A stretch of 64,000 bases of DNA from Lysinibacillus sp. FSL W8-0992 (GCF_038008685.1 NZ_JBBOZQ010000001.1:3224001-3288000), one strand, 5' to 3'; shown: positions 8,378 to 16,555, numbered from the stretch's first letter. Numbers and translations are program-made. Notes: generated by a model not told the origin, from the sequence alone.

Positions 8378-10636
8378 TTATGCTTTAAATGTTTTATCTA
8401 AAAATTTAACCGTTTCAAACATATTAGTTTTACTTGCACCCTTCACTAAAATCGTGTCATCAGGCTTAATCAGTTCCTCCAGCAAGGCATGCAATTGATC
8501 TTTGTTCGTGTAATGATATATGTTCTCTTGTTTCATTCCTTTAGCCTTTGCTGCTGCACCAATTTCTTCGGTCCTGAACCCATAAGTAATTAAAAGATCA
8601 ATACTTTGGTCAGCAATATATTCACCTAATTTACGATATTCTTCTTCTCTTAAATCTCCTAGTTCTCGCATCTGACCAATAATTGCAATCCGCCTTTTCT
8701 TACCGACATTTGTCAGTACTTCAAGAGCAGCCCTTACACCTTGAGGATGGGAATGCACAGTGTCATCTATAACCGTTATATTTTCACGACAGTTATAAAC
8801 CGTCAATCTTCTTGGAGGTTTTTTGAAATGTAAACCGGCTTTTATTTCCTGTGGCGTAAACCCTAAATAATCCGCAACCGCGATTGCATTTAGCGCATTA
8901 TATACATGATGTTCTCCTAATATTGGAATAAATAATTGGATTTCCTGCCCTTGGAGTTTCATTTTAAAGGACATGCCATTTTCTTTATATTGAATATCGT
9001 AAGCTCGATAGTCTGCTTCCGTCTTCACTCCAGTTGTCAGTATTTTCCCTTTAAATTGATCAGTCAATAAATATTTCGAGTTATCATCATCTTTATTTAA
9101 AATAAGTAACCCTTGTTGGTCCATACCTTGAATCAATTCTGATTTCGCTTTCGCCACTAGTCTCACATCACCATCGAAGTTACCAACATGGGCAAGACCG
9201 ATATTCGTAACGATACTAATATTCGGTTGAATAATGCTACAGTGATTCGTAATAATCCCTGGATAGGCCATTCCGTATTCAAGAACGACGGCTTGGTGGG
9301 ATTCATTAATTTCTTCAGCATGTTTTTTAGTATGCTCAGTCGTATTCCAATAATCTTTAGATTCGAATACATTCCATTTTTTAGATAATATAGATCCTAA
9401 AAATGCCTTCGATGTTGTCTTTCCTGCACTTCCAGTAATTGCAATAATCGGTTTGTCGGTCTTTGCTTCTACATAATTTGGCTTTGGCTCTACCGGCTGA
9501 GGCTGAGGCTGAGGCTCTACAACCTTAGGCTTTTGCTCTACTGGTTTTGGTTTAGCATCTACAAGTTTTGGTTTTTGTTTGACCTTCGCTTTTTTTACAT
9601 GTTGGTGGTTTTCTGCTAAGTATTTTGCATAGCGAATTGAATGGATCACGACATCTAATTCTAAATAAAATGCTGGTGGACAGCCTGGACGCCAGTTTAC
9701 TTCATAAACCCAAATTCTTTGCTGTGAATCTAGCCCAACATCGATTCCAATTTCATCAATGACTTCTCCAAACTTCGTCATCTGAATGTCATCTAAATGG
9801 CGTGCCAAAGATAATGAAAAATGCTCTAACATTCGTCGTATATTAAAAGCTTCTTCCTGAAATTCCTGCTCCAAAAATGGATCTAAATAATTTGTATATC
9901 CCCCGTTATTTATATTAGGAATAATTGAGCCATGTGGCGCTATTCGTGGATAAACAGTCGTCACAACCCATTTTCCCTCACCATTTTTTTGCACATGAAG
10001 ACGAAAGTCATATACTTGACCCGATTTCATTTTCGATTGAATATAAGGCTGCATAATAAATGTTCCCGTAGCAAGTAGTTCATTTACTAATGCGTTTAAC
10101 TGGGGTTTTGAATACATACGGTTATCGCTATTTTGCCTTACCTCGAATGTATCCCCTATTTTTATAATGAAGTAAATTCCTTTACCTTTCCGACCATCAA
10201 TCGGTTTAAATACTATTTTTTTATGATGGGCAATATAGCTATGAAATACATCGATGTTTTTTACTATTTCTGTAGGAATAATATATTTATCAAATTCTTT
10301 GGCTTCTTTTAACCGCTCCATAACATTCCATTTATTCCCTATAGAATGTGTAGTAAACGGTATTTCCTTTTTCAATCTCTCTATAATATCTTTTGACACC
10401 GATAATTTTTCTGGACTTCCAGCATTATAAATGACATCTGGAAAGGGCATCACTCTTTCATGCCATTGCCCATCTTCTAATACCTTCCCATCGATAGTAC
10501 GGTTGTCAAAGTTTACCTTTCTAGGTGTAAAGTAAAAAAATTCTACCCCTTCTGCTTTTGCAACTGCTGCATATGCATATGACTTGAGAACAGTTTTAGG
10601 ATCTAGACGATGATGCAACATCCCTATAATTGTCAT
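8378..10636 (-). CDS. YheC/YheD-type ATP-grasp fused to MurF-like ligase
   Basis: A 752-residue two-enzyme fusion. Residues 1-345 resemble the YheC/YheD spore-coat-associated ATP-grasp family: TIIGMLHHRLDP, FKPIDGRKGKG (143-153), FRLHVQKNGEGKW (211-223) and the metal site VYEVNWRPGCPP (310-321). A Lys/Pro/Gln-rich linker with PKP and PQPQPQP runs about 350-395. Residues 397-752 are a Mur ligase: P-loop TGSAGKTT (401-408), EYGMAYPG, ITNIGLAHVG-type segment, Lys498 in AKSE, GEHHVYNALNAI (574-585) and DDTVHSHP (624-631). Two successive ATP-driven ligations on one chain recall cyanophycin synthetase, which also pairs ATP-grasp with a Mur-ligase domain. The order agrees, but the subfamilies differ. 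Function is inferred only. Confidence 0.85.
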   Translation of the reverse strand: MTIIGMLHHRLDPKTVLKSYAYAAVAKAEGVEFFYFTPRKVNFDNRTIDGKVLEDGQWHERVMPFPDVIYNAGSPEKLSVSKDIIERLKKEIPFTTHSIGNKWNVMERLKEAKEFDKYIIPTEIVKNIDVFHSYIAHHKKIVFKPIDGRKGKGIYFIIKIGDTFEVRQNSDNRMYSKPQLNALVNELLATGTFIMQPYIQSKMKSGQVYDFRLHVQKNGEGKWVVTTVYPRIAPHGSIIPNINNGGYTNYLDPFLEQEFQEEAFNIRRMLEHFSLSLARHLDDIQMTKFGEVIDEIGIDVGLDSQQRIWVYEVNWRPGCPPAFYLELDVVIHSIRYAKYLAENHQHVKKAKVKQKPKLVDAKPKPVEQKPKVVEPQPQPQPVEPKPNYVEAKTDKPIIAITGSAGKTTSKAFLGSILSKKWNVFESKDYWNTTEHTKKHAEEINESHQAVVLEYGMAYPGIITNHCSIIQPNISIVTNIGLAHVGNFDGDVRLVAKAKSELIQGMDQQGLLILNKDDDNSKYLLTDQFKGKILTTGVKTEADYRAYDIQYKENGMSFKMKLQGQEIQLFIPILGEHHVYNALNAIAVADYLGFTPQEIKAGLHFKKPPRRLTVYNCRENITVIDDTVHSHPQGVRAALEVLTNVGKKRRIAIIGQMRELGDLREEEYRKLGEYIADQSIDLLITYGFRTEEIGAAAKAKGMKQENIYHYTNKDQLHALLEELIKPDDTILVKGASKTNMFETVKFLDKTFKA

Positions 10637-10750
10637 GCGTTAATCTTCCTTTCTATAGATTCTTTCTATTAAATTCAGATTACGCAGCTTGCATATGGAC
10701 AGATGCTCTAGTTTTTCAATTATTTTAGTAGTTTTACCATAGAACGTTTC

Positions 10751-11182
10751 TTACCACTTAGGCTCAATGATGAATTTCTTTTTTAATAAATCAGGATTTA
10801 ATAGCTGTATAGCTGAAATACTGCCTAACTCAATAGACTTTTCTGTAGTTGTTCGTTCTAGTCGTACAACATCAGCAATTGAGTTCGTTTCATTGCCTTC
10901 ATAATCATAAGCTCGTAACAGTGAAATAGTTCCTCGACAACGCTCTTTATCAATTTCTTCTATACGGAAATACTCTGTTTCAAATTGTTTGACAGTATCT
11001 ATTAATCGTAAATGTGCTCCATTGTGCGTTATTAAAAAAAAGGGAATGGTATCACTACCAACTATTTTTACAAGAAGCTGACCATAATATTTCGAATGAA
11101 AATCTGTGATTATATCCTGAAGTGCTTTTATATCGTATAGCGCTTCACTTACAAAGTGGTTTCTTCCTTTTTCAACACCCAA
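10751..11182 (-). CDS. CotY/CotZ/ExsY-family spore coat or exosporium protein, Cys-poor
   Basis: It matches the CotY/CotZ pattern in order: DTIPFFLI, YFRIEEID, GTISLLRAYD, VVRLERTTTE and AIQLLNPDLL, each with a clear counterpart in Bacillus CotZ. Those proteins build the disulfide-linked coat crust or exosporium base. This one keeps only one Cys (the RCRGT site), so it cannot cross-link in the usual way. TTG 11182 is preferred since AGGAAGGGG precedes it by 9 bases and the resulting N-terminus has the family length. The longer frame starts at TTG 11215 without a ribosome site. CATATTATA at 11272-11264 resembles a SigK -10, without a good -35. It lies directly upstream of the ligase fusion gene on the same strand. 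Confidence 0.75.
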   Translation of the reverse strand: MGVEKGRNHFVSEALYDIKALQDIITDFHSKYYGQLLVKIVGSDTIPFFLITHNGAHLRLIDTVKQFETEYFRIEEIDKERCRGTISLLRAYDYEGNETNSIADVVRLERTTTEKSIELGSISAIQLLNPDLLKKKFIIEPKW

Positions 11183-11336
11183 TTTCCCCAGCCCCTTCCT
11201 ATTCCATTTTCGCAATGTATCATTACTCGAACGGTAGCAGAAAATTTATTTGTCCTTTCTCGTTATAATATGTACGTTATCGAAATATGACGACATAATT
11301 TATAAGGTGACACTAAAAAATAACGGCGTTTTACAT

Positions 11337-11371
11337 AAAAAAAAGAATGCTAGGAGTTTACCTAGCATCCT
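11337..11371 (-). terminator. Terminator of the SMR transporter operon
   Basis: On the minus strand ATGCTAGG pairs with CCTAGCAT around TAAACT, followed by TTCTTTTTTTT. It lies beyond the repeat array, so the array is transcribed as the operon's 3' UTR. Confidence 0.8.
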
Positions 11372-11390
11372 TCACAATATTGATATAAAA

Positions 11391-11515
11391 TTCCCGCGAA
11401 GTATTGCATTAATTCCGCGGTTTAGTGCGGTTTTTCCGCGATTCAATGTATTAATTCCGCGCTTCGCTACGGGTTTCCCGCGATTCTATGCTTTAATTCC
11501 GCGGTTCCAAGCGTT
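11391..11515. repeat. 21-bp-periodic CCGCG array
   Basis: The core CCGCG recurs at 11394, 11415, 11436, 11457, 11478 and 11499, exactly 21 bp apart. Alternate units are more alike, giving a 42-bp higher period (AATTCCGCG... at 11411, 11453 and 11495). GC content is well above the surroundings. A plus-strand frame reads a PRF heptad, but it lacks a ribosome site and coding character. The array sits just after the stop of the SMR gene. Confidence 0.9.
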
Positions 11516-11527
11516 TCTTCTGCAAAA

Positions 11528-11860
11528 CTAATGTGCATGATGTTGATTCCCTTGATTGAGCAGAATTACACCACCGATGATTAATGAAATGCCAATTGCT
11601 GTATAGAGATTAAAAATCTCTCCCCAAATGACAATGCCTAGAACGACTGTTAGGGCTGTCCCAACCCCTGACCAAATCGCATAGGCTAAACTTAATGGTA
11701 AAGTTTTTAAACATAAAGATAAGCAATAAAAAGAAATGCCATAACCAAAAGCAACTGCGATTGATGGACCAAGTACTGTAAATCCTTCAGATAGCTTGAG
11801 CATCGTTGTCGCAAACACTTCACAGACAATAGATATCGTTAAATATATATAACCTTTCAT
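11528..11860 (-). CDS. Small multidrug resistance (SMR) transporter subunit 2
   Basis: A 110-residue four-helix membrane protein of the EmrE/QacC/YkkD type. The conserved membrane-embedded Glu lies in VCEVFATTMLKLSEGF, and SLAYAIWSGVGTALTVVLG is the SMR helix-3 signature. It is a proton-coupled exporter of cationic drugs or guanidinium-like compounds. It lies 12 bp after a homologous SMR gene, the usual layout for heterodimeric paired SMR pumps such as YkkCD or EbrAB. It probably works with its neighbour in the plasma membrane under control of the upstream TetR regulator. The substrate is unknown; no guanidine riboswitch is seen. Confidence 0.9.
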   Translation of the reverse strand: MKGYIYLTISIVCEVFATTMLKLSEGFTVLGPSIAVAFGYGISFYCLSLCLKTLPLSLAYAIWSGVGTALTVVLGIVIWGEIFNLYTAIGISLIIGGVILLNQGNQHHAH

Positions 11861-11872
11861 TCTTAAATCCCC

Positions 11873-12199
11873 CTAATGGCTTCCGCCGGCGAGGTTTAAA
11901 ATTACCACACCGATTATAATTAATAAAATGCCCGCAAGCTTTTTGACATTAAAATATTCTTTATAAAAAACAACGCCAACAACAGCCGTTAACGCTGTGC
12001 CTAATCCTGCCCATACTGCGTAGGCAGTGCCAATCGGTAAAGATTGCAATGTTAATGATAAAAAATAAAAGGCTGCGCCATACCCTATGACAACTCCTAG
12101 TGAAGGTAATAACCGTTTAAATCCTGCAGTTAGTTTCAACATTGAACTGGCAAAAACCTCCGCAACTATTGCAATGAATAAAAAACCTAATGCACTCAT
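11873..12199 (-). CDS. Small multidrug resistance (SMR) transporter subunit 1
   Basis: 108 residues, four predicted helices, with the conserved Glu in IVAEVFASSMLKLTAGF and the helix-3 signature GTAYAVWAGLGTALTAVVG. It pairs with the following SMR gene; each lacks accessory domains, and two non-identical subunits are typical of asymmetric SMR heterodimers. Its ATG overlaps the TetR stop codon by 4 bp, implying translational coupling, so regulator and pump are one transcript. The family identity is sure; the drug or metabolite exported is not readable from sequence. Confidence 0.9.
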   Translation of the reverse strand: MSALGFLFIAIVAEVFASSMLKLTAGFKRLLPSLGVVIGYGAAFYFLSLTLQSLPIGTAYAVWAGLGTALTAVVGVVFYKEYFNVKKLAGILLIIIGVVILNLAGGSH

Positions 12200-12735
12200 G
12201 TTTGATCGTCCTTTCTCGTCATTTGCAATAATTGATCAAAAACAGTTTCAGTTACTTGCTTAGATACTGGTGCGATATTTAATAACTTGGAATAATACAA
12301 ACCATCAATCGTTAAGCGAATCATATGAACGATTGATGGTTCAAGGCCATCATGTAACAGACTTTCGAGTAATTGCTCATAGGCAATGGAAATCGAGTGA
12401 TTATCATTCTGAATAATTTGTATGGCAATATTAATCCAAGCTCCGTCTTCATAATCTTTTTGTGAAGCTAAGATGAACCCCCTTGTTCTTTTACCAGTGC
12501 CGTGCTCCAGCTGAGTTATAGCTTCAAAAGAGTCGACAAATTCAGTCATAATGGTTTGTGCAATAGCCGAATAAAGCTCATCCTTTGATTTGAAATGATA
12601 CAGAAGACCACCCTTACTGATATTCGCCTTTTGGGCAATTTTGTCCAACGTTAAAGTATGTAAATCATGCTCCTTTAAATATTGAATCGCCGTGTGGATA
12701 ATATGGGCACGTTTTAAATCTGCCTTCGATGACAT
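12196..12735 (-). CDS. TetR/AcrR-family repressor of the SMR operon
   Basis: 179 residues with the N-terminal TetR helix-turn-helix: IIHTAIQYLKEHDLHTLTLD, then IAQKANISKGGLLYHFKSKD, the family recognition-helix signature. The C-terminal ligand domain is divergent. The ATG at 12735 follows AAGGAGGGATACG, so the in-frame extension upstream is not used; that extension would also run through the promoter and operator found at 12766-12816. An autoregulated repressor, relieved by the pump's substrate, is the natural reading. Operon order is tetR-smr-smr. Confidence 0.9.
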   Translation of the reverse strand: MSSKADLKRAHIIHTAIQYLKEHDLHTLTLDKIAQKANISKGGLLYHFKSKDELYSAIAQTIMTEFVDSFEAITQLEHGTGKRTRGFILASQKDYEDGAWINIAIQIIQNDNHSISIAYEQLLESLLHDGLEPSIVHMIRLTIDGLYYSKLLNIAPVSKQVTETVFDQLLQMTRKDDQT

Positions 12736-12765
12736 CGTATCCCTCCTTAAAAACTCGTAATAAAA

Positions 12766-12779
12766 ACCGTCTGGACGGT
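12766..12779. promoter_or_regulatory. Candidate TetR operator (inverted repeat)
   Basis: ACCGTC-TG-GACGGT has perfect 6-bp arms. It lies about 10 bp downstream of the -10 element of the operon promoter, where a bound dimer would block initiation. Confidence 0.7.
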
Positions 12780-12788
12780 CTTTTTTAT

Positions 12789-12816
12789 TGTATAACGTCA
12801 CATGAAGTATCGTCAA
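12789..12816 (-). promoter_or_regulatory. SigA promoter of the tetR-smr-smr operon
   Basis: Minus strand: TTGACG (12816-12811), 16-bp spacer, TATACA (12794-12789), followed directly by the ACCGTC/GACGGT palindrome. This is near-consensus. Confidence 0.75.
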
Positions 12817-12821
12817 CTAAG

Positions 12822-12857
12822 GAAGTCCCAAATAGTATGCATTATTTGGGACTTTCT
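12822..12857. terminator. Terminator downstream of the osmolyte transporter
   Basis: AAGTCCCAAATA pairs with TATTTGGGACTT around a short loop. It lies just past the minus-strand permease stop; short T tracts occur on both sides. Confidence 0.65.
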
Positions 12858-12871
12858 CTACACGTTCAGAT

Positions 12872-14395
12872 TTACAGCAATCCTGCATTTTCTAAAAATG
12901 TCCGTGCTACATCTTCTATATTTTTCCCTTCAACGTTTACTTGATAATTCATTTCACGCATTTCGTCATCCGTTATTTGATTGGCAAGCTTGCCTAATAC
13001 CTTTTCAAGCTCAGGATACTTTTCGAGTGTTTCTTTTCTTAACAATGGCGCACCTTGATATGGTGGGAATAGCTGTTGATCATCTATTAAAACAGTCAAA
13101 TCATATTGTCGTAACTCACTGTCAGTTGAATATGCATCTAATAAATCGATATTGTCTGATTGAATAGCTTGATATCGAAGCTTTGGTTCCATCGTTGTAA
13201 TAGAAGCAATATTAATACCATAGCGCTTTTGAATGCCTAAATAGCCATCTTCACGATCATTAAATTCTAACGTAAAGCCTGCTTTAATTGTGTCTTGAAT
13301 AGCTTTAATATCTGATATCGTTTGTAATTGATAGGTTTCAGCCATTTGTTTTGAAACGGCCAATGCATACGTGTTGTTGTACTGCATTGGATTGAGCATG
13401 ACCATATCGAATTTTTCCAGCATGCCTTCTTTTGCTTGTTTATAAACATCCTCTTGGTCATTACTTACCGCTTGCTCTTTTAAAAACTCTGCTATTGCTG
13501 TACCTGTAAATTCAGGATAAATATCGATGCTTCCTGATTTAAGTGCATTAAAGACAAAGGAAGTTTTACCAAGTCCAGGTTTTAATTGCACATGTAAATC
13601 TGTGTCATTTTCAATTAATAATTTGTACATATTAATCAGTATTTCTGGCTCAGATCCAAGTTTCCCCGCAATCACAATATCCTCTTTGTCATTGAAGTTT
13701 AAGAATGGCAACACAATTAACACGATTGCCGCCACACAAATCGCACTTAATGCCGTAACTGTTCTTTTAAATGACAGTGATTCTAGCTTTTTCAATAAAT
13801 AATCAAATACTAATGCTAAAATAGCGGCTGGTACAGCACCTAAGATAATAAGTGATGTATTATTGCGGTCAATACCAAGCAAAATAATATCTCCTAACCC
13901 ACCGGCCCCAATTAATGCTGCTAGTGTGGCTGTTCCGACTATTAAGACCATTGCTGTCCGTATGCCCGCCATTATTACAGGCATCGCAAGTGGTAGTTCT
14001 ACCTTCACTAGTCTTCTAGTTGTATTCATCCCCATCGCCATTGCCGCTTCCTTCAAAGACGGGTCTACTTCATTTATGCCTGTAAATGTATTGCGTAAAA
14101 TGGGAAGAAGCGCATAGACAACAAGGGCAATAATAGCAGGTGTTTTCCCAATACCAAGCAACGGAATTAACAAACCTAATAGAGCTAATGAAGGAATTGT
14201 TTGTAAAGCTGCACTAATACCGATAACGCTTTCTGCTATTTTCTTTTTATTCGTTAAATAAATTCCAAGAGGTATAGCAATAATTACTGCAAAAAATAGG
14301 GCAATGAAAGAAATTTGAACATGCTCTATTAATGAAGCAATTAGCTGACCTTTACGTTCATTCAAAACGTCAAAAAAATTAATCATTTGCATCAC
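12872..14395 (-). CDS. opuFB: OpuF-type permease fused to substrate-binding domain (osmoprotectant uptake)
   Basis: 507 residues. Residues 1-215 are an OpuBB/OpuCB-type permease with the ABC coupling loop EAAMAMGMNTTRRLVKVELP. A further TM helix (about 215-235) follows. Residues 240-507 are a glycine-betaine/choline-type binding domain (GSEPEILINMYKLLIEN, SIDIYPEFTGTAIAEF, EKYPELEKVLGKLANQI). Such permease-binding fusions define the OpuF/BusB-like systems that import compatible solutes under osmotic stress. The gene overlaps its ATPase by 17 bp. The exact substrate (glycine betaine, proline betaine, choline) is not certain. The start after an in-frame MMQM is not strongly resolved. Confidence 0.85.
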   Translation of the reverse strand: MMQMINFFDVLNERKGQLIASLIEHVQISFIALFFAVIIAIPLGIYLTNKKKIAESVIGISAALQTIPSLALLGLLIPLLGIGKTPAIIALVVYALLPILRNTFTGINEVDPSLKEAAMAMGMNTTRRLVKVELPLAMPVIMAGIRTAMVLIVGTATLAALIGAGGLGDIILLGIDRNNTSLIILGAVPAAILALVFDYLLKKLESLSFKRTVTALSAICVAAIVLIVLPFLNFNDKEDIVIAGKLGSEPEILINMYKLLIENDTDLHVQLKPGLGKTSFVFNALKSGSIDIYPEFTGTAIAEFLKEQAVSNDQEDVYKQAKEGMLEKFDMVMLNPMQYNNTYALAVSKQMAETYQLQTISDIKAIQDTIKAGFTLEFNDREDGYLGIQKRYGINIASITTMEPKLRYQAIQSDNIDLLDAYSTDSELRQYDLTVLIDDQQLFPPYQGAPLLRKETLEKYPELEKVLGKLANQITDDEMREMNYQVNVEGKNIEDVARTFLENAGLL

Positions 14396-15335
14396 CTCGT
14401 TTTGAGGCTAAAAAATGTAGCATGGATTGCCTTGTAATGATTCCAATTATTTCAGTATCATTTTTAACTACAACACATTCTTGTTGAGCCAATTGCTGAA
14501 GAATGTGCTGTAAGGAATCGTCTACTGCAACACTAGAATGAACATAATTTTGATGCGCCTTTTCAGCAAATGGTTCCATTACTTGTTGAATGGTAAATAC
14601 ACTGAACGGATCATCCTTTATCCCAATAAATTTTTGTACAAAATCATTTACTGGATTTTGTATAATGTCTTGTGGTGTACCAATTTGGACAATTTCCCCA
14701 TCCTTCATCACACATATACGATCCCCGAGCTTTAACGCTTCTTGCATATCATGGGAAACAAATACGATTGTTTTTTGTATCGCTCGTTGAAGCTCTAGAA
14801 GATCATCTTGCAATTTTGTACGACTTATTGGATCTAGTGCACTAAATGGCTCATCCATTAATATAATTTCAGGATCTGCGGCCAATGCACGAATAACACC
14901 AACCCGTTGCTGTTCACCACCTGAAAGCTCCTTCGGCTTGCGCTCACTATATTTGTCTGGTTCAAGCCCTACCATTTCTAATAATTCACGAACTCGTTGA
15001 GAAATTTCAGGCGTACTCCATTTTTTCATTTCAGGGACAACCGCAATATTCTCTTGTATGGTCATATGCGGAAAAAGAGCAATTTGTTGGAGCACATAAC
15101 CAATATTCCATCGTAGTTCATGTATGTTATAATCGCTAATTCTTTTACCGTTAATTCGTATTGTTCCTTCAGTCAAATGAATTAATCGATTGATCATTTT
15201 TAGTAGTGTCGTTTTTCCACAACCACTAGGGCCTATAATGACAAAAAATTCTCCTTTCTTTATTTCAAGATTGATGGAATTCACTGCAACTTGGTTGTTT
15301 TCATATGTTTTCGTAACATTCTCAAATGCGATCAT
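14379..15335 (-). CDS. opuFA: OpuF-type ATPase subunit (osmoprotectant ABC transporter)
   Basis: 318 residues with Walker A GPSGCGKTTLLKMI, signature LSGGEQQRVGVIRAL, Walker B IILMDEPFSALDP and switch His VSHDMQEAL. These precede a C-terminal CBS segment (QQECVVVKNDTEIIGIITRQ) of the kind that tunes OpuA/OpuC ATPases to ionic strength. Only one clear CBS repeat is visible. The ATG follows AAGGAGCTTAGAGT. It is the first gene of a two-gene operon with the fused permease/binding protein. Confidence 0.9.
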   Translation of the reverse strand: MIAFENVTKTYENNQVAVNSINLEIKKGEFFVIIGPSGCGKTTLLKMINRLIHLTEGTIRINGKRISDYNIHELRWNIGYVLQQIALFPHMTIQENIAVVPEMKKWSTPEISQRVRELLEMVGLEPDKYSERKPKELSGGEQQRVGVIRALAADPEIILMDEPFSALDPISRTKLQDDLLELQRAIQKTIVFVSHDMQEALKLGDRICVMKDGEIVQIGTPQDIIQNPVNDFVQKFIGIKDDPFSVFTIQQVMEPFAEKAHQNYVHSSVAVDDSLQHILQQLAQQECVVVKNDTEIIGIITRQSMLHFLASKRGDAND

Positions 15336-15510
15336 ACTCTAAGCTCCTTGTTAATGAAAAGTTCTCACTTTTTTTGATAAATTGGCTAGCTTCGCTCGTC
15401 TCTCCAGTATATCTTTCCACATTCTCCAGAAGATAAACTGCAAAAAGCTGCCGTACTAATACTGTCCATCATAACCACTCAATTCCCACTACTTTATTTT
15501 ACATAATTTT

Positions 15511-15538
15511 ATATTAATACCACAAAAAAGTATTTCAA
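15511..15538 (-). promoter_or_regulatory. Candidate promoter of the osmolyte transporter operon
   Basis: Minus strand TTGAAA (15538-15533), 16-bp spacer, TAATAT (15516-15511). This implies a 5' UTR of about 170 nt. The rest of the 15336-15765 gap is AT-rich with no other gene. Confidence 0.5.
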
Positions 15539-15765
15539 CTTTTTGTTTTATAAAGATATGTCAATAACCTACTTTCATACACTTCTTAGAGACAAACGCT
15601 AACATAACGAAACTTTTTCTTGTTAAAGTTCGTTCTATTAATTATGAATTCTAATGAAAAAACGATGCTTTTTATTATCTAATTGTTTTACAATAATAAG
15701 AGAGTAATCTATTTTTCGAAAAGAAAGGAGGAAGGTGTTGCAAATATTCAACATCTATAAACTAC

Positions 15766-16524
15766 ATGAGATTATTAAAAAAACTATTAATCGGAATGGT
15801 TGTCATAGCATCCGTAATCAGTATTTCCACTTATATGATGATCCAGCTACTCAAGTCTACCAATAATCCCGTACAAGAATATGTAGATGAAGGTCCGAGT
15901 GTTGAAGAATTTATTGGCTCCATTGCAGAAACTGCAAGGCAGCTTGGAGCAGAAAATGACCTCTATGCATCTGTGATGATTGCACAAGCCATTTTAGAGA
16001 GCAAGCAAGGGGAAAGTGGTCTTGGTTCATCTCCTAATAACAATCTATTTGGCATGAAAGGTAAATATCAAAACGATTCCGTGACACTTGAAACATTTGA
16101 GGATGATGGCTCTGGTAATCTAACAACTGTGATGGCTGAATTCCGCAAATATCCTTCCTATGAAGAATCCATGAAGGATTATGTCCATTTACTTCGCAAC
16201 GGTGTATCCTGGAACAAAAATTTTTATACTGGTGTCTTTAAAAGTAATACAAAGTCCTATACAGATGCGACAAAATTTTTGACAGGCTCCTACGCAACGG
16301 ATTCAACATACAACGAAAAGCTAAATAACCTAATTGCCAAGTACGACCTACAACAATATGACAGCCCCGTAAAAATAAAAAAAACCATTACAGTCGCAGA
16401 TGGTGACTCTCTGATGCATATTGCACAGGCTCATAATGTTAAGGTCACATCTATTAAGCAATGGAACCAGCTTCGCACAGATACTATTGAAGCTGGACAA
16501 CAATTAAATATTTATCAATATTGA
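15766..16524 (+). CDS. Membrane-anchored glucosaminidase (GH73) with LysM domain
   Basis: 252 residues. Residues 1-30 are a signal anchor (LLKKLLIGMVVIASVISIS). Residues about 45-200 are a GH73 N-acetylglucosaminidase: SVMIAQAILESKQGESGLG carries the catalytic Glu, and NNNLFGMKGKY and FRKYPSYEESMKDYV follow. A C-terminal LysM (ITVADGDSLMHIAQAHNV) binds glycan. It cleaves GlcNAc-MurNAc bonds at the outer membrane face. The ATG at 15766 has no local ribosome site. The strong AAAGGAGG at 15724-15731 points instead to a TTG in another frame, so initiation here may be coupled or inefficient. Confidence 0.85.
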   Translation: MRLLKKLLIGMVVIASVISISTYMMIQLLKSTNNPVQEYVDEGPSVEEFIGSIAETARQLGAENDLYASVMIAQAILESKQGESGLGSSPNNNLFGMKGKYQNDSVTLETFEDDGSGNLTTVMAEFRKYPSYEESMKDYVHLLRNGVSWNKNFYTGVFKSNTKSYTDATKFLTGSYATDSTYNEKLNNLIAKYDLQQYDSPVKIKKTITVADGDSLMHIAQAHNVKVTSIKQWNQLRTDTIEAGQQLNIYQY

Positions 16525-16555
16525 GAAAAAAAGCTACCTAAAAATAGCAAACTAC

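Noticed and set aside
11250..11531. 93-codon plus-strand frame with PRF heptads
   Set aside because: It is the translation of the 21-bp CCGCG array; no ribosome site, and it runs through a minus-strand terminator.
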